A stretch of DNA of 62,865 nucleotides from Planctomycetota bacterium (GCA_016213895.1 JACQZJ010000030.1:1-62865); one strand, 5' to 3'; shown: positions 34,768 through 45,347, counted from the stretch's first letter. Numbers and translations are program-made. Notes: a model not told the origin generated them from the sequence alone.

Positions 34768-36108
34768 ATGACCGACCCCGCACGGCCGCGGCTCGAGCGC
34801 ACCCTCACGCTCTTCGACGGCACGATGATCGTCATGGGCACGATCATCGGCATCGGCGTGTTCTTCACGCCGAGCCGCGTGGCCGGGGCCACCGGATCGC
34901 ACGGCCTCTCCTTGCTCGCCTGGACCCTGGGCGCGCTGATCGCGCTCGCCGGCGGGTGCACCTACGCGGCACTCGGCGCCGCGCTCCCGCGCACCGGCGG
35001 GCCGTACGTGTACCTGCGCGAGGGCTGCGGCCGTCTGGTCGCGTTCCTCTACGGCTGGATGCTGCTCGCGGCGATCGTCTCGGGCGCGATCGCCGTGATC
35101 GGCCTGGTCTTCGCCGACCACCTCGCGCGCTTCTTCCCGCTGGGCGGCGCGGGCAGGAGCTGCGTCGCGGCCGCGACCATCGTCCTGCTCACCGCGGTCA
35201 ACGTGCTGGGGGTGCGCTGGGGGAGCCGCGTGCAGAACCTCTTCACGCTGCTCAAGATCGCCTCGCTACTGCTGCTGGTGGCGGCCGGGCTGTGGCGCGG
35301 CAGCGAGCCGCTCTCGCTTCGCGTGACCGCCGAGCCGCAGGCGTCATCGCTCGCCGCCGGCTTCATCTCCGCCATGGTCGGCGTGCTCTTTTCCTTCGGC
35401 GGCTGGCAGAACCTGTGCAACGTGGCCGGCGAGCTGAAGCGGCCGGAGCGCGACCTGCCGCGCGCCATCCTCATCGGCGTGCTCGGCGTGGCCGCGGTCT
35501 ACCTGCTCGCCAACTTCGCCTACCTGCGCCTTTTGCCCATCGAGGAGCTTCGCGCCTCGGCCGCGCCGGCCGCGGCCGCGCTCGAGCGTGCCATCGGTGA
35601 GCGCGCCGGCGACGTGACCGCGCTCCTCACCCTCTGCTCCGCGTTCGGCATCCTGAACGGCCTCTTGCTCTCGGCGCCGCGCGTCTACTACGCCATGGCC
35701 GAGGACGGCCTCCTCTTCCGCCCGTTCGGCGCCGTGTCCTGCCGCTTCCGCACGCCCGCGACCGCCATCCTCGTGCAGGGAGGGGCGGCCGCGCTGCTCG
35801 TCTTCTGGGGCAGCGTCTTCGACCTCCTCGACTACGTGGTCTTCGCCGACTGGCTCTTCTTCACGCTCAACGCCCTCGCTCTCTTCGTCATCGTGCGCCG
35901 CTCGCGGCCCGCGGCGCTGCAGCGCGGCGCCTTCGGCTACCCCTGGGCGCCCGCGCTCTTCGGCCTGCTCGGGGCGGCGGTGACCGCGGGCACCCTGATC
36001 GTCCAGTGGCGGAGCGCGGGGCGCGGCGTGGCCATCCTTGCGGCCGGGGCGCTCGTCTACGCCATGTTCCTGCGCCGGGGACGCGGCGGCCGCGCGCCGG
36101 CGCCGTAG
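34768..36108 (+). CDS. APC-family amino-acid permease
   Basis: This 446-residue protein has about twelve membrane segments. The first carries the APC substrate-binding signature (GTIIGIGVFFTPS) and the later GGPYVYLREG and FSFGGWQNL segments are characteristic. It is closest in style to the LAT/YbeC-like amino-acid transporters. It lies 27 bases downstream of the ALDH7 gene, which suggests import of the amino acid whose semialdehyde the enzyme oxidises. The last 45 codons belong to a 290-bp segment that is repeated at 38930-39219, so the C-terminus is encoded twice in the window. Confidence 0.88.
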   Translation: MTDPARPRLERTLTLFDGTMIVMGTIIGIGVFFTPSRVAGATGSHGLSLLAWTLGALIALAGGCTYAALGAALPRTGGPYVYLREGCGRLVAFLYGWMLLAAIVSGAIAVIGLVFADHLARFFPLGGAGRSCVAAATIVLLTAVNVLGVRWGSRVQNLFTLLKIASLLLLVAAGLWRGSEPLSLRVTAEPQASSLAAGFISAMVGVLFSFGGWQNLCNVAGELKRPERDLPRAILIGVLGVAAVYLLANFAYLRLLPIEELRASAAPAAAALERAIGERAGDVTALLTLCSAFGILNGLLLSAPRVYYAMAEDGLLFRPFGAVSCRFRTPATAILVQGGAAALLVFWGSVFDLLDYVVFADWLFFTLNALALFVIVRRSRPAALQRGAFGYPWAPALFGLLGAAVTAGTLIVQWRSAGRGVAILAAGALVYAMFLRRGRGGRAPAP

Positions 36109-36260
36109 AGCGCCCGGGCCCCGCACGCCGCCAGCTCCGCGAGGGACACGACGTCCGCGCGCGGCCCCAGGGCATAGCGCCGTTCACCGGGGTAGAGCAC
36201 GGCGAGGCGGTCCAGGCCGAGGTCCTCGAGCGCGATCCGCATCGAGGGCGTGAGCCGCGG
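35971..36260 (+). repeat. 290-bp direct repeat, left copy
   Basis: This segment aligns without gaps to 38930-39219 at a constant offset of 2959. It covers the 3' end of the permease gene and, on the other strand, the 3' end of a DUF4143 ATPase gene. The two copies differ at scattered positions, most densely just after the permease stop, so the duplication is not recent. The pair brackets the GGDEF-EAL gene. Confidence 0.85.
36057..36242 (-). pseudogene. DUF4143 ATPase C-terminal remnant within the left repeat
   Basis: On the minus strand this reads ALEDLGLDRLAVLYPGERRY and matches the last 60 residues of the larger DUF4143 remnant at 39016-39588. It stops at the repeat boundary (36260). It overlaps the permease 3' end in antisense. 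It has no start and no upstream domain. Confidence 0.6.
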
Positions 36261-36579
36261 CTGCGCTTCAGGGCGGCGCGGTCAGCGGCGGGCCAGGCGG
36301 CCGGCCGCACGTGCCTCGCGGCTGCGTGACTTTCCAGCACTTGCGGGCGACTGGCGCTGGCCGGCGCCAGCCTGTAGGTTGACCACCTGGTGCCCGTCGC
36401 AGGCGATGGGGCCGGGGCTTAGCTGGCGCGTCCGAGACGTCACGAGCGACGCCCCAGCACGTCGCGCCAAGGAGAAGGATGCGGAGGTTCTCCAAGCAAG
36501 TCACGGCCCTCAGAGCGAGGTGCCCCAACAGCGTCCGTCATGCGACCATGGCGCTGGCGGCGCGGAGGAAGAAGAAACC
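36261..36579. other. upstream region of the GGDEF-EAL gene
   Basis: These 319 bases hold no recognised gene. A TGGCGC / GCGCCA inverted pair with a 6-base loop lies near 36349-36366. No promoter could be assigned with confidence. Confidence 0.4.
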
Positions 36580-38694
36580 ATGTTTGAGCATTCCGTGCAG
36601 GAAGAGGGATTCCGAGAGCTGTTCGACGCCTTCCCCGACGCCATGCTCGTCGTCGACCCGCGGGGAAACCTGGTCGCGCTGAATCGGCAGGCCGAGCGAC
36701 TGATCGGCTGGACTCAGACGGATCTGCTGGGCGAGCCGTTGAGTCGGCTCATCCCGGAGCGCTTCCAGCAGGTGTCCGGGTCGCTGCACCTGATCGATGC
36801 CGAGTCGCGAGGGATCCGCGCGCAGAATGCGTCGGTCAGCCTCTTCGTTCGGCGAAAGGACGGGAGCGAGTTCCCGGTGGAGTTCAACCGCAGCTCCCTT
36901 GGTTCCGGCGAGGAGGGGCTCGTCTTGGTGACGATTCGCGATCTCACCAAGTGGAGGCACGCTCAAGAGGTCCTCTACCAGGAGAAGGAGCGAGCCATCG
37001 TCACTTTGGCATCGATCGCGGATGCCGTCATCACGACCGACGTGGCGGGGACGCTCACGTACCTGAATCCCACGGCGGAGCGGCTCACCGGCTGGCGCAT
37101 GACCGAAGCTCTGGGGCAGCCCCTGGCCACCGTCCTGGCGCTCGTCTCCGACGCGACGCGGCAGCCCATCGAGAGCATCCCGGCTCGCTGTCTCAGCGAA
37201 GGGCGCGCGGTGGACCTGGCCGATGGCGTCCTGCTGCTGCGCCGTGATGGGACGGAAGTCGCGGTCGGGGACTCAGCGGCCCCGCTCCGCGACCGCCACG
37301 GGGACACGATCGGAGTGGTGCTGGTCTTTCACGACGCTACCGAGAAACGGCGCGTGGTCCGCGAACTGTCACACGAAGCGACGCATGACGCCCTCACGGG
37401 TCTGGTCAGCCGCAAGGAGTTCGAGCGACGCCTGGCGCGGGTCGTGGCGGATGTCTCGCTGGGTGCGGCGGAGCATTCCCTGTGCTACCTGGACCTGGAC
37501 CGGTTCAAAGTGGTGAACGACACCTGCGGTCACGAGGCCGGGGATGACCTGCTCCGCACGATCGGGCGCCTGCTGGGTGCTCGCCTGCGCAGCCGCGACA
37601 CGATCGGGCGCCTTGGCGGCGACGAATTCGGTGTCCTTCTCGAACACTGTTCGTTGGCAAAGGCCGAGGGAATCGCTGGAAGCCTCCAGCGGGCGATCGA
37701 AAGGCACCGGTTCGAGTGGGCGGGGAGGAGCTTCTCGCTCGGCGTCAGCGTCGGCGTCATCCCGATCACCGCCGCGAGCGGACGAACGGCGGACGTGCTG
37801 CGCGCCGCGGATAGCGCCTGCTACGCTGCCAAGAACGCAGGAGGCAACCGCGTCCATCTCGAGCGGCTGGAGGCGGCCCTCGAGGGCCAGCAGCAGGTGG
37901 AAGACCGACGAATCACGCGGCTCACCCGAGCGGTGGACGAGGGCCGCTTTCGCTTGTACGCCCAGGCGATCGTGCCCTTGGGGCTGGAGCGTCCTGCACG
38001 CCCACGGTGCGAGATCCTCCTGCGCCTGCCGGACGAGCAGGGCGGCGTGGAGACCGCCGACTCGTTCCTCCCGCACGCCGAGCGCTTTCGCCTCACGGCG
38101 GCGATCGACCGATGGGTCGTGCGCGAGACGGTCGCGCTCCTGGGCAAGTGGCACCGGGACCACCCGGAGTGCGAGCTGCCCCTGTGCTCGATCAACCTCA
38201 GCGTTTCTTCCCTGGAGGATGCGGACCTGGTCGCCGTCGTGCAGGAGTGCCTGGCGCAGCACCGCCTTCCGCCAGGGGCTCTCTCCTTCGAGGTCGCCGA
38301 GGCGGCGGCTTTCGGGAACTTCGCCCAACTGGTGCGCCTCATTGCCGAGATTCGGGCGGTGGGCTGCGGAGTCGGGCTGGACGACTTCGGCAGCGGGCTG
38401 GCCTCGTTCGCCCACCTCAAGGCGCTGCCGGTCGATTTCGTGAAGATCGGCGGTCACTACGTGCGGGGCGTCGTCGAGGACCCCGTGTTCGGCACGCTCG
38501 TGAGCGCCGTCAACGAGATCGGTCGGATCATGGGCATTACGACGATCGCGGCCGAGGTGGAGAGCGAGGCCATTCTGAAGAAGGTGCAGGACTTGGGGGT
38601 GGGATACGCGCAGGGGCAAGCCGTGGGGCCGCCGGCGCCGCTGGTTGGCGCGGAGGGAGGCCTGACCCTGCCCTGTGTTCGGCGATCGGCGTGA
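36580..38694 (+). CDS. PAS-PAS-GGDEF-EAL cyclic-di-GMP signalling protein
   Basis: This 704-residue protein has two PAS domains (about residues 10-120 and 135-255), a GGDEF domain with an intact RLGGDEF (residues 346-350) and an RSRD inhibitory site at 337-340, and an EAL domain. The EAL domain keeps Glu478 (EILLR), NLS, the FEVAE glutamate, LDDFGSG (Asp601, Asp602), the Lys of DFVKIGG and QG near the end. It has lost the Asp normally next to that Lys and reads AAEVES in place of AEGVE. Synthesis of cyclic di-GMP is likely; hydrolysis is uncertain. The start at 36580 follows GGAGGAAG. It is flanked by the 290-bp repeats and may be a later arrival. Confidence 0.88.
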   Translation: MFEHSVQEEGFRELFDAFPDAMLVVDPRGNLVALNRQAERLIGWTQTDLLGEPLSRLIPERFQQVSGSLHLIDAESRGIRAQNASVSLFVRRKDGSEFPVEFNRSSLGSGEEGLVLVTIRDLTKWRHAQEVLYQEKERAIVTLASIADAVITTDVAGTLTYLNPTAERLTGWRMTEALGQPLATVLALVSDATRQPIESIPARCLSEGRAVDLADGVLLLRRDGTEVAVGDSAAPLRDRHGDTIGVVLVFHDATEKRRVVRELSHEATHDALTGLVSRKEFERRLARVVADVSLGAAEHSLCYLDLDRFKVVNDTCGHEAGDDLLRTIGRLLGARLRSRDTIGRLGGDEFGVLLEHCSLAKAEGIAGSLQRAIERHRFEWAGRSFSLGVSVGVIPITAASGRTADVLRAADSACYAAKNAGGNRVHLERLEAALEGQQQVEDRRITRLTRAVDEGRFRLYAQAIVPLGLERPARPRCEILLRLPDEQGGVETADSFLPHAERFRLTAAIDRWVVRETVALLGKWHRDHPECELPLCSINLSVSSLEDADLVAVVQECLAQHRLPPGALSFEVAEAAAFGNFAQLVRLIAEIRAVGCGVGLDDFGSGLASFAHLKALPVDFVKIGGHYVRGVVEDPVFGTLVSAVNEIGRIMGITTIAAEVESEAILKKVQDLGVGYAQGQAVGPPAPLVGAEGGLTLPCVRRSA

Positions 38695-38929
38695 GGCCGC
38701 GGTCGTTGCGGCGACTGCCCATCGCGGCGGGGCCGCAACCAAGCGCTGGTCGTCGGTCCGTGGTGGCTGGAAGGGGTGACATCCTGATCCTCGTGCGGCG
38801 GTGGTTCCGCGGCGAGGCGGTGAGCGCTCGGCGGTCAGCCTCTTCCTTGGCGGCCAGCGTCGACCGCCGGGCCGCGAGCCCCCCCGCCTCCTCCGGCTCC
38901 TGCACTCCAACTGCCGCCCGCGGTGCTGC
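38695..38929. other. spacer after the GGDEF-EAL gene
   Basis: Nothing was recognised here. With the following right repeat copy, this makes about 320 bases without an intact gene. Confidence 0.4.
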
Positions 38930-39219
38930 GGGGCGGCGGTGACCGCGGGCACCCTGATCGTCCAGTGGCGGAGCATGGGGCGCGGCGTGGCCATCCTCGC
39001 GGCCGGGGCGCTCGTCTACGCCATGTTCCTGCGCCGGGGACGCGGCGGCCGCGCGCCGGCGCCGTAGAGCGCCGCCGCCCCGCGCGCCGAAAGCTCGGCA
39101 AACGGCACGACCTCTACGCGCGGCCCCAGGGCATAGCGCCGTTCACCGGGGTAGAGCACGGCGAGGCGGTCCAGGCCGAGGTCCTCGAGCGCGCTCCGCA
39201 TGGAGGGCGTGAGCCGCGG
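38930..39219 (+). repeat. 290-bp direct repeat, right copy
   Basis: Gapless match to 35971-36260. It carries a headless copy of the permease C-terminus (VTAGTLIVQWRSMGRGVAIL) on the plus strand and the true 3' end of the DUF4143 remnant on the minus strand. It is therefore probably the place where the permease and ATPase genes originally converged. Confidence 0.85.
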
Positions 39220-39588
39220 CGCGTCCTGGAACTTGACCTCCACGCCGATGCGGCGGCCGCGCACGAAGAGCAGCAGGTCCAGCTCCGCGCCGGTGTGCGT
39301 GGCCCAGAAGTAGGCCGCCTCGGGCCGCGCCAGGCGCAGGGTTTCCTCGATCACGAAGCCCTCCCAGGAAGCGCCCACCTTGGGATGAGCCAGGATGTCC
39401 CGGTCGTGGGCCTGTCCCAGGAGGGCGTGCAGCAGGCCGCTGTCACGCAGGTAGACCTTGGGCGCCTTGACCTGCCGCTTCGTCAGGTTCTCGTGCCACG
39501 GCTGGAGCTGGCGGACGAGGAAAAGCCTCGTGAGGATGTCGAGGTAGCGACGCGCGGTGGGCTCGCTGGCGCCGAGCGAGCGGGCCGC
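39016..39588 (-). pseudogene. DUF4143 ATPase, N-terminal AAA domain missing
   Basis: The frame reads LGASEPTARRYLDILTRLFL, then KAPKVYLRDSGLLHALLG and KVGASWEGFVIEETLRLAR. These are the hallmarks of the DUF4143 domain at the C-terminus of AAA ATPases of the archaeal/bacterial ORF-DUF4143 family. The P-loop domain (about 200 residues) is absent. The frame begins directly after the TGA stop of the 2'-5' RNA ligase-like gene at 39589, so a deletion or recombination joined the two. Its 3' end overlaps the duplicated permease tail in antisense. Confidence 0.75.
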
Positions 39589-40170
39589 TCAGCGCGCGCC
39601 GGGAGGATCACCGCGTGCCGCGGGCGCGTCCTGTCCGGAGAAGGCGATGCGCCGTGCCACGCGAAAGGGCGTGGCCGCGCCGCGCTGGATCAGGGCGACG
39701 TGGTCCGCGAGGAACGAAAGCGGGGACCACTCGCGCTCGAGCCGCTCGATGAGGCGCCGCGCGTGCGCCGCGGAGGAGGCCTGGCCCACGGAGAGGTGCG
39801 GCGTGAAGCCGCCGGCGGAGCGTGACGTATCGCCGAGCTCGGGGAAGGCGCGCTCGAGGTCCTGCTGCAGGCGGATCAGCGGCTCCGCGGGCTCGGGCCG
39901 TAGCCACACGGTCGCGCCGCCCGAGGGGTGCTGGAAGAAGGAGAAGGCGGCCAGGCGCACGAGGAACGGCCGGATCTCCTGGACGGCGCGCGCGATGACC
40001 GGGATCTGCGCCTCGAACTCGCGCGCCGGCAGAAAGGGGTAGAGGAGGTTGACGTGCGGCATCCAGCGCTCGAACTGCCGGTCATGGACCTCGCGGATGG
40101 CCTGGATCGGCTCCCAGGTCCCCTCCGGCGGGATCAGGCAGAGCGCGCTCTTGTGGGTCTTCCTCTCCAT
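39589..40170 (-). CDS. 2'-5' RNA ligase / 2H phosphoesterase family protein
   Basis: This 193-residue protein has the two H-x-[TS]-like motifs of the 2H phosphoesterase fold: MPHVNLLYPF near residue 38 and GFTPHLSVGQ near residue 125. In the first, Asn replaces Thr/Ser, as in many LigT-like proteins with HVNL. It probably hydrolyses a 2',3'-cyclic or 2'-5' phosphodiester. The start at 40170 (MERKTHKSALCLIPP) fits the fold and leaves a 16-base gap to terC; a start at 40236 would overlap it. The stop abuts the truncated DUF4143 remnant, so its last residues may come from a junction. Confidence 0.8.
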   Translation of the reverse strand: MERKTHKSALCLIPPEGTWEPIQAIREVHDRQFERWMPHVNLLYPFLPAREFEAQIPVIARAVQEIRPFLVRLAAFSFFQHPSGGATVWLRPEPAEPLIRLQQDLERAFPELGDTSRSAGGFTPHLSVGQASSAAHARRLIERLEREWSPLSFLADHVALIQRGAATPFRVARRIAFSGQDAPAARGDPPGAR

Positions 40171-40186
40171 GCGCCCCGGGCGGCTT

Positions 40187-40939
<753 letters not shown>

Positions 40940-40994
40940 GTTCGGTTCCTCCTGTCCGACTCCAGTGTGCTCGGCGCAGGCGCTGCCGCGGCCG

Positions 40995-43406
40995 TCAGTA
41001 CGGCCACTGCCAGTCCCTGATCTCGGGCACGTCCTCGCCGTGCTTCCTGATGTACTGGCGGTGCTCGATCAGGCGGTGCTCCATGTACTGCTTGGCGTAG
41101 GCCGCGCTGCTGCCGAGACGCTTGACGCGGTCGATCACGTCGCCGGCCAGGTGGAAGCGGTCCAGGTCGTTCATGACCACCATGTCGAACGGCGTGGTCG
41201 TGGTGCCCTCTTCCTTGTAGCCGCGCACGTGCAGGTTCTTGTGGTTGGTGCGGCGGTAGGTCAGGCGGTGGATGAGCCACGGGTAGCCGTGATAGGCGAA
41301 GATGATCGGCCGGTCGCTGGTGAAGAGCGCGTCGAACGCCCGGTCGGACAGGCCGTTGGGATGTTCCTCCTTGGGCTGCAGCTTCATCAGGTCCACGACG
41401 TTGACCACGCGGAGCTTGAGGTCGGGAAGGTGCTGGCGCAGCAGGTCGACGGCGGCCAAGGTCTCGAGCGTCGGGATGTCCCCGGCGCAGGCCATGACCG
41501 CGTCCGGCTCGCCGCCCTTGTCGTTGCTCGCCCATTCCCAGATGCCGATGCCGGCCGTGCAGTGCTTGATGGCCGCGTCCATGTCCAGGTACTGCAGCGC
41601 CGGCTGCTTGCCCGCGACGATGACGTTGACGTGGTCGCGCGAGCGCAGGCAGTGATCGGTCACGGAGAGCAGCGAGTTGGCGTCCGGCGGCAAGTAGACG
41701 CGGATGATGTCGGCCTTCTTGTTGATCACGTGGTCGATGAAGCCCGGATCCTGGTGGCTGAAGCCGTTGTGGTCCTGGCGCCAGACGTGCGAGGTGAGCA
41801 GGTAGTTGAGCGAGGCGATGGAGCGCCGCCAGGGGATCTCGCGCGTCGTCACCTTGAGCCACTTGGCGTGCTGGTTGAACATCGAGTCGATCAGGTGGAT
41901 GAAGGCCTCGTAGCAGGAGAAGAGGCCGTGGCGGCCGGTGAGCAGGTAGCCCTCGAGCCATCCCTGCACCGTGTGCTCGGAGAGGATCTCCATCACGCGC
42001 CCGTCCGGGGCGAGGTGGCCGTCCGCGTCCTCGGGCAGGACGTCTCCGACCCAGCCGCGCTCGGTCACCTCGAAGAGGGCGCCGAGCCGGTTGGAGAGCG
42101 TCTCGTCCGGGCCGAACACGCGGAAGTTGCGCGAGGCGAGGTTCTGCTTCATCACGTCGCGCAGGAACCTGCCCATCTCGCGCGTGGCTTCGCCCGGGAC
42201 CGTGCCCGGCTTCTGCACGGCCACGGCGTAGTCGCGGAAGTCGGGCATGAGGAGCGCACGCAGCAGCACGCCGCCGTTGGCGTGCGGGTTGGCGCCCATG
42301 CGCCGCGCGCCCCGCGGCGCCAGCTCTGCCAGCTCGGGGAGCAGGACGCCCCGCTCGTCGAACAGCTCGTCCGGCCGGTAGCCCTTCATCCACTTCTCGA
42401 GCAGCCGCACGTGCTGCGGCTTCTCCTTCATCTCGGCGAAGGGCACCTGATGCGAGCGCCAGTGTCCCTCGGTCCTCTGGCCGTCGACCTCGCGCGGGCC
42501 GGTCCACCCCTTGGGCGTGCGCAGCACGATCATGGGCCAGCGCGGGCGGCCGGCGCGGCCGTTTCCTCTGGCCTCGGTCTGGATGGTACGGATCTCGGCC
42601 AGGACGGCGTCGAGCACGCCGGCCATCTGCTGGTGCATGGCCAGCGGCTCGTCGCCCTCGACGAAGTACGGCCTGTAGCCGTAGCCGATGAACAGGCTCT
42701 CGAGCTCCGCGCGCGGCACGCGCGCCAGCACCGTGGGATTGTGGATCTTGTAGCCGTTGAGATGCAGGATCGGCAGGACCGCGCCGTCGCCGGCCGGGTT
42801 CAGGAACTTGTTCGAGTGCCAGGCCGTGGCCAGCGGCCCGGTCTCTGCCTCGCCGTCGCCGACCACGCAGGCCACGATCAGGTCCGGGTTGTCGAAGGCG
42901 GCGCCATAGGCGTGGGAAAGGGCGTAGCCCAGCTCGCCGCCCTCGTGGATCGAGCCCGGCGTCTCCGGGGCGACGTGGCTCGGCACGCCGCCCGGGAAGG
43001 AGAACTGCCGGAAGAGGCGCTTCATGCCCTCGGCGTCCTGGCTGATGTTGGGATAGACCTCGCTGTAGGTTCCCTCGAGGTAGGTGTTCGCCACCAGGGC
43101 CGGGCCGCCGTGGCCGGGCCCGGCCACGTAGATCATGTCGAGGTCGTGCGCCTTGATGATGCGGTTGAGGTGCACGTAGAGGAAGTTCAGGCCGGGGGTC
43201 GTGCCCCAGTGGCCGAGCAGGCGCGGCTTGATGTGCTCCAGGGCCAGCGGCTTCTTCAGCAGCGGGTTGTCGAGGAGGTAGATCTGGCCGACCGAGAGGT
43301 AGTTGGCCGCGCGCCAGTAGGCGTCCATCCTCTGCAGCTCGTCGGCGGACAGAGGACCTGCCTGGGCGGCGGGAGAAGGAGTCCGGCTGGCTTTCTTCAC
43401 GGGCAT
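40995..43406 (-). CDS. xfp: phosphoketolase
   Basis: This 803-residue thiamine-diphosphate enzyme cleaves xylulose 5-phosphate and/or fructose 6-phosphate to acetyl phosphate plus an aldose phosphate. Characteristic segments are [58 protein letters not shown] and the cofactor motif [14 protein letters not shown]. Length is typical for the family. The start at 43406 has GGAGG at a good distance. It is preceded on the same strand by the LOG-family gene (88-base gap) and followed by terC. No acetate kinase or phosphotransacetylase is in the window. Confidence 0.95.
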   Translation of the reverse strand: MPVKKASRTPSPAAQAGPLSADELQRMDAYWRAANYLSVGQIYLLDNPLLKKPLALEHIKPRLLGHWGTTPGLNFLYVHLNRIIKAHDLDMIYVAGPGHGGPALVANTYLEGTYSEVYPNISQDAEGMKRLFRQFSFPGGVPSHVAPETPGSIHEGGELGYALSHAYGAAFDNPDLIVACVVGDGEAETGPLATAWHSNKFLNPAGDGAVLPILHLNGYKIHNPTVLARVPRAELESLFIGYGYRPYFVEGDEPLAMHQQMAGVLDAVLAEIRTIQTEARGNGRAGRPRWPMIVLRTPKGWTGPREVDGQRTEGHWRSHQVPFAEMKEKPQHVRLLEKWMKGYRPDELFDERGVLLPELAELAPRGARRMGANPHANGGVLLRALLMPDFRDYAVAVQKPGTVPGEATREMGRFLRDVMKQNLASRNFRVFGPDETLSNRLGALFEVTERGWVGDVLPEDADGHLAPDGRVMEILSEHTVQGWLEGYLLTGRHGLFSCYEAFIHLIDSMFNQHAKWLKVTTREIPWRRSIASLNYLLTSHVWRQDHNGFSHQDPGFIDHVINKKADIIRVYLPPDANSLLSVTDHCLRSRDHVNVIVAGKQPALQYLDMDAAIKHCTAGIGIWEWASNDKGGEPDAVMACAGDIPTLETLAAVDLLRQHLPDLKLRVVNVVDLMKLQPKEEHPNGLSDRAFDALFTSDRPIIFAYHGYPWLIHRLTYRRTNHKNLHVRGYKEEGTTTTPFDMVVMNDLDRFHLAGDVIDRVKRLGSSAAYAKQYMEHRLIEHRQYIRKHGEDVPEIRDWQWPY

Positions 43407-43494
43407 GGCTGATGCCTCCACGGCACGGGACGGGGAAGACGCGAAACCGCGGCCGCCGCGGGCGGACGAAGGGAAGTCCGCGCGCGGCGAGCGC

Positions 43495-44232
43495 TCATGT
43501 GAGGTAGCCCAGTTCGCGGGCCTTGGCGACGATGGGGGCGGCGGCGTCCTCGGGACGGTCGGCCACGATGAAGAGGTCAACGTCCCCGGGCGCGATGGTC
43601 CTCTCGGCGAGCAGCGCCCGCTTGAGCCAGGAGAGCAGCCCCTGCCAGAACGAGCTGCCGTAGAGGACGATCGGGAAGTGCTCGACCTTGCCCGTCTGCA
43701 CCAGCGTGAGCGAGTTGAACAGCTCGTCGAGCGTGCCGAAGCCGCCGGGGAAGATGATGTAGCCGATCGAGTACTTGACGAACATCATTTTGCGCACGAA
43801 GAAGTAGCGGAAGGAGAGCGAGATGTCCTGGTAGGGGTTGGGCTCCTGCTCGTGCGCCAGCTCGATGTTGCAGCCGATGGAGAGCCCGGTCTCGCCGTAG
43901 GCGCCGCGGTTTCCGGCCTCCATGATGCCCGGCCCGCCGCCGGTGATGATGTTCAGGCCCGCGGCGGCCAGGATCTTCGCCGTGCGCTCCGCGGCGCGAT
44001 ACCAGCGGTCGCTTTCCTTCTTGCGCGCCGAGCCGAAGAGCGCGACGCACGGGCTGACCTTGGAGAGCGCGTCGAACCCCTCGACGAACTCTCCCAGGAT
44101 GCGCAGCGCGCGCCACGGGTCCGTGGTGGTGAAGTCCTGCTCGGCGCGCGGGCCGATGGTGAGCATGTCGTGGTCTTCGTGCGCGTGCGCGCGCGACCGC
44201 GGCTTGTCGGGTTTCCTCCTGACGTTTCTCAC
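43495..44232 (-). CDS. LOG-family nucleotide 5'-monophosphate nucleosidase-like protein
   Basis: This 245-residue Rossmann-like protein of the LOG / TIGR00730 family carries [26 protein letters not shown] and the signature [21 protein letters not shown]. Family members release the base from nucleoside 5'-monophosphates; older databases call them lysine decarboxylase-like. The GTG start at 44232 is chosen because GGGAGG precedes it by 7 bases; an ATG at 44166 is the alternative. It is likely co-transcribed with the phosphoketolase gene. Confidence 0.88.
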   Translation of the reverse strand: MRNVRRKPDKPRSRAHAHEDHDMLTIGPRAEQDFTTTDPWRALRILGEFVEGFDALSKVSPCVALFGSARKKESDRWYRAAERTAKILAAAGLNIITGGGPGIMEAGNRGAYGETGLSIGCNIELAHEQEPNPYQDISLSFRYFFVRKMMFVKYSIGYIIFPGGFGTLDELFNSLTLVQTGKVEHFPIVLYGSSFWQGLLSWLKRALLAERTIAPGDVDLFIVADRPEDAAAPIVAKARELGYLT

Positions 44233-44327
44233 GTCGCGACCTCCCGTGCGGGCCCATGCGGCCGGAGCGATCCGCGGCGCATCCTGGTCCCGCGACGCTC
44301 CCGCACTGCCCAGAGGAGATGTCCGGG

Positions 44328-44612
44328 CTACTCCGACTTCTTCCCGCAGGCGAAGCAGTTGTAGAGCCAGGCGAAGACCGCGCCTCCGACCAGCCCGTCG
44401 AGCAGGGCGTAGGCCGCGCCGACGAGGGTGTCGGTCAGCCCCGGAGTCCCGTGGTAGCCGGGATAGATCGAAGCCATGGCCAGCAGGAAGTCCTTGCCGT
44501 AGTAGGCCCCTTCCGTGACTCCCAGGATGGTCGCCCCTCCGCCGACGCATAGGATGCACAGGGCCCACAGGACTCCGCCGGCGAGCGCCATGCCCTTGAC
44601 ACTGAGCTTCAT
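44328..44612 (-). CDS. small holin-like membrane protein
   Basis: This 94-residue protein has two membrane segments, with SIYPGYHGTP between them and DGLVGGAVFAWLYNCFA near the end. This pattern is shared by small bacterial proteins labelled bacteriophage-holin-like. There are no phage genes nearby, so a prophage origin is not supported and the function is unknown. The C-terminus holds a Cys-x-x-Cys-like pair (NCFACGKK). It lies 95 bases upstream of the LOG-family gene on the same strand. Confidence 0.7.
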   Translation of the reverse strand: MKLSVKGMALAGGVLWALCILCVGGGATILGVTEGAYYGKDFLLAMASIYPGYHGTPGLTDTLVGAAYALLDGLVGGAVFAWLYNCFACGKKSE

Positions 44613-44789
44613 TGGAACCGCCTCCTCTCGCTTGGGAACCGCCGTTGCTGCAAGTTAGCGCACGGGAGGGGTGAAATGGATGGTGGAAGCCGCCGACCTC
44701 GCCTTTTTCGCCGCGCGGCCGGCGCCGCTCGGGCGTAGCGCTCCGCGGGCGAGGAAGGCCGAGAAGGAGGCGGCGCGCGCTACCAGGAG

Positions 44790-45227
44790 CTACTGGTCAA
44801 GCGGCAGCAGCTTGAGGTCCGGCCTGCCGAAGAAGAGCGGAAGCAGCTCTTCCACCGTTCCCTGCCCGACCTCCTGCGCGTCCGCTCCCTGATGGCGGTA
44901 GCCTCTTCCCAGCGGCGTGACGAAGCCGATCCGCTCGAACTTGTTGTTCTCGATGAACATGGTACCGTCGGCGTACTTGCGGTCCACGCCGGCGTTCTCG
45001 GGCAGGGGATCGCAGCGCACCACGTAGCCGATCGTGACGCCGCTGGCCGTGTCCTGCACCTTGAAGTACGTGCTGAGAGCGGGGCGCATGGGTTCCGAGT
45101 CCGGGATCGGCAGTCCGGCGATGGCGGAGGGCTGATCCTTGACGAGCGGCGACGTCTCCTCGTGGGGGAACGAGGTGCATGAAGCCAGGGCCAGCAGGGC
45201 GGCGGTCATCACGTGCCGGAAAGCCAT
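44790..45227 (-). CDS. hypothetical lipoprotein
   Basis: This 145-residue protein has a lipobox at LALASC (about Cys17). The mature part is small and beta-rich (TYFKVQDTASGVTIGYVVRC) and no family is recognised. GGAGG 8 bases before the ATG supports the start. A copy of the 61-bp palindromic element lies 60 bases upstream, within the likely promoter region. Confidence 0.7.
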   Translation of the reverse strand: MAFRHVMTAALLALASCTSFPHEETSPLVKDQPSAIAGLPIPDSEPMRPALSTYFKVQDTASGVTIGYVVRCDPLPENAGVDRKYADGTMFIENNKFERIGFVTPLGRGYRHQGADAQEVGQGTVEELLPLFFGRPDLKLLPLDQ

Positions 45228-45286
45228 CGTCTTGTCCTCCGCGACTCAGAGAGAGCGCCAGTGTAGCAGCCTTGCCGAGGGAAGCC

Positions 45287-45347
45287 ATGAGCCTCTCCGC
45301 AGGAGAGGCTCATCTGGAACCCACGATTCTCAGGCGGATTGCTTGAG
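45287..45347 (+). repeat. 61-bp palindromic interspersed element, copy 2
   Basis: This element matches 10965-11025 in reverse complement with equal length. It contains the hairpin arm pair GAGCCTCTCC / GGAGAGGCTC (45288-45310) and a second weaker pair ending in CTTGAG. Here it lies upstream of a lipoprotein gene, whereas copy 1 overlaps a gene's stop codon. Confidence 0.7.

Noticed and set aside
31429-35121. A minus-strand open frame of 1,230 codons across the ALDH, Gfo/Idh and ApbE genes
   Set aside because: Its composition is low-complexity Arg/Ala/His, it crosses well-supported genes in other frames, and it has no motif.
35971-39219. A composite transposon around the GGDEF-EAL gene
   Set aside because: The flanking repeats are gene ends, not insertion sequences. 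They carry no terminal inverted repeats or transposase, and are far too long for target-site duplications.
44328-44612. A prophage, because of the holin-like protein
   Set aside because: No other phage gene is nearby, and this small family occurs widely outside phages.
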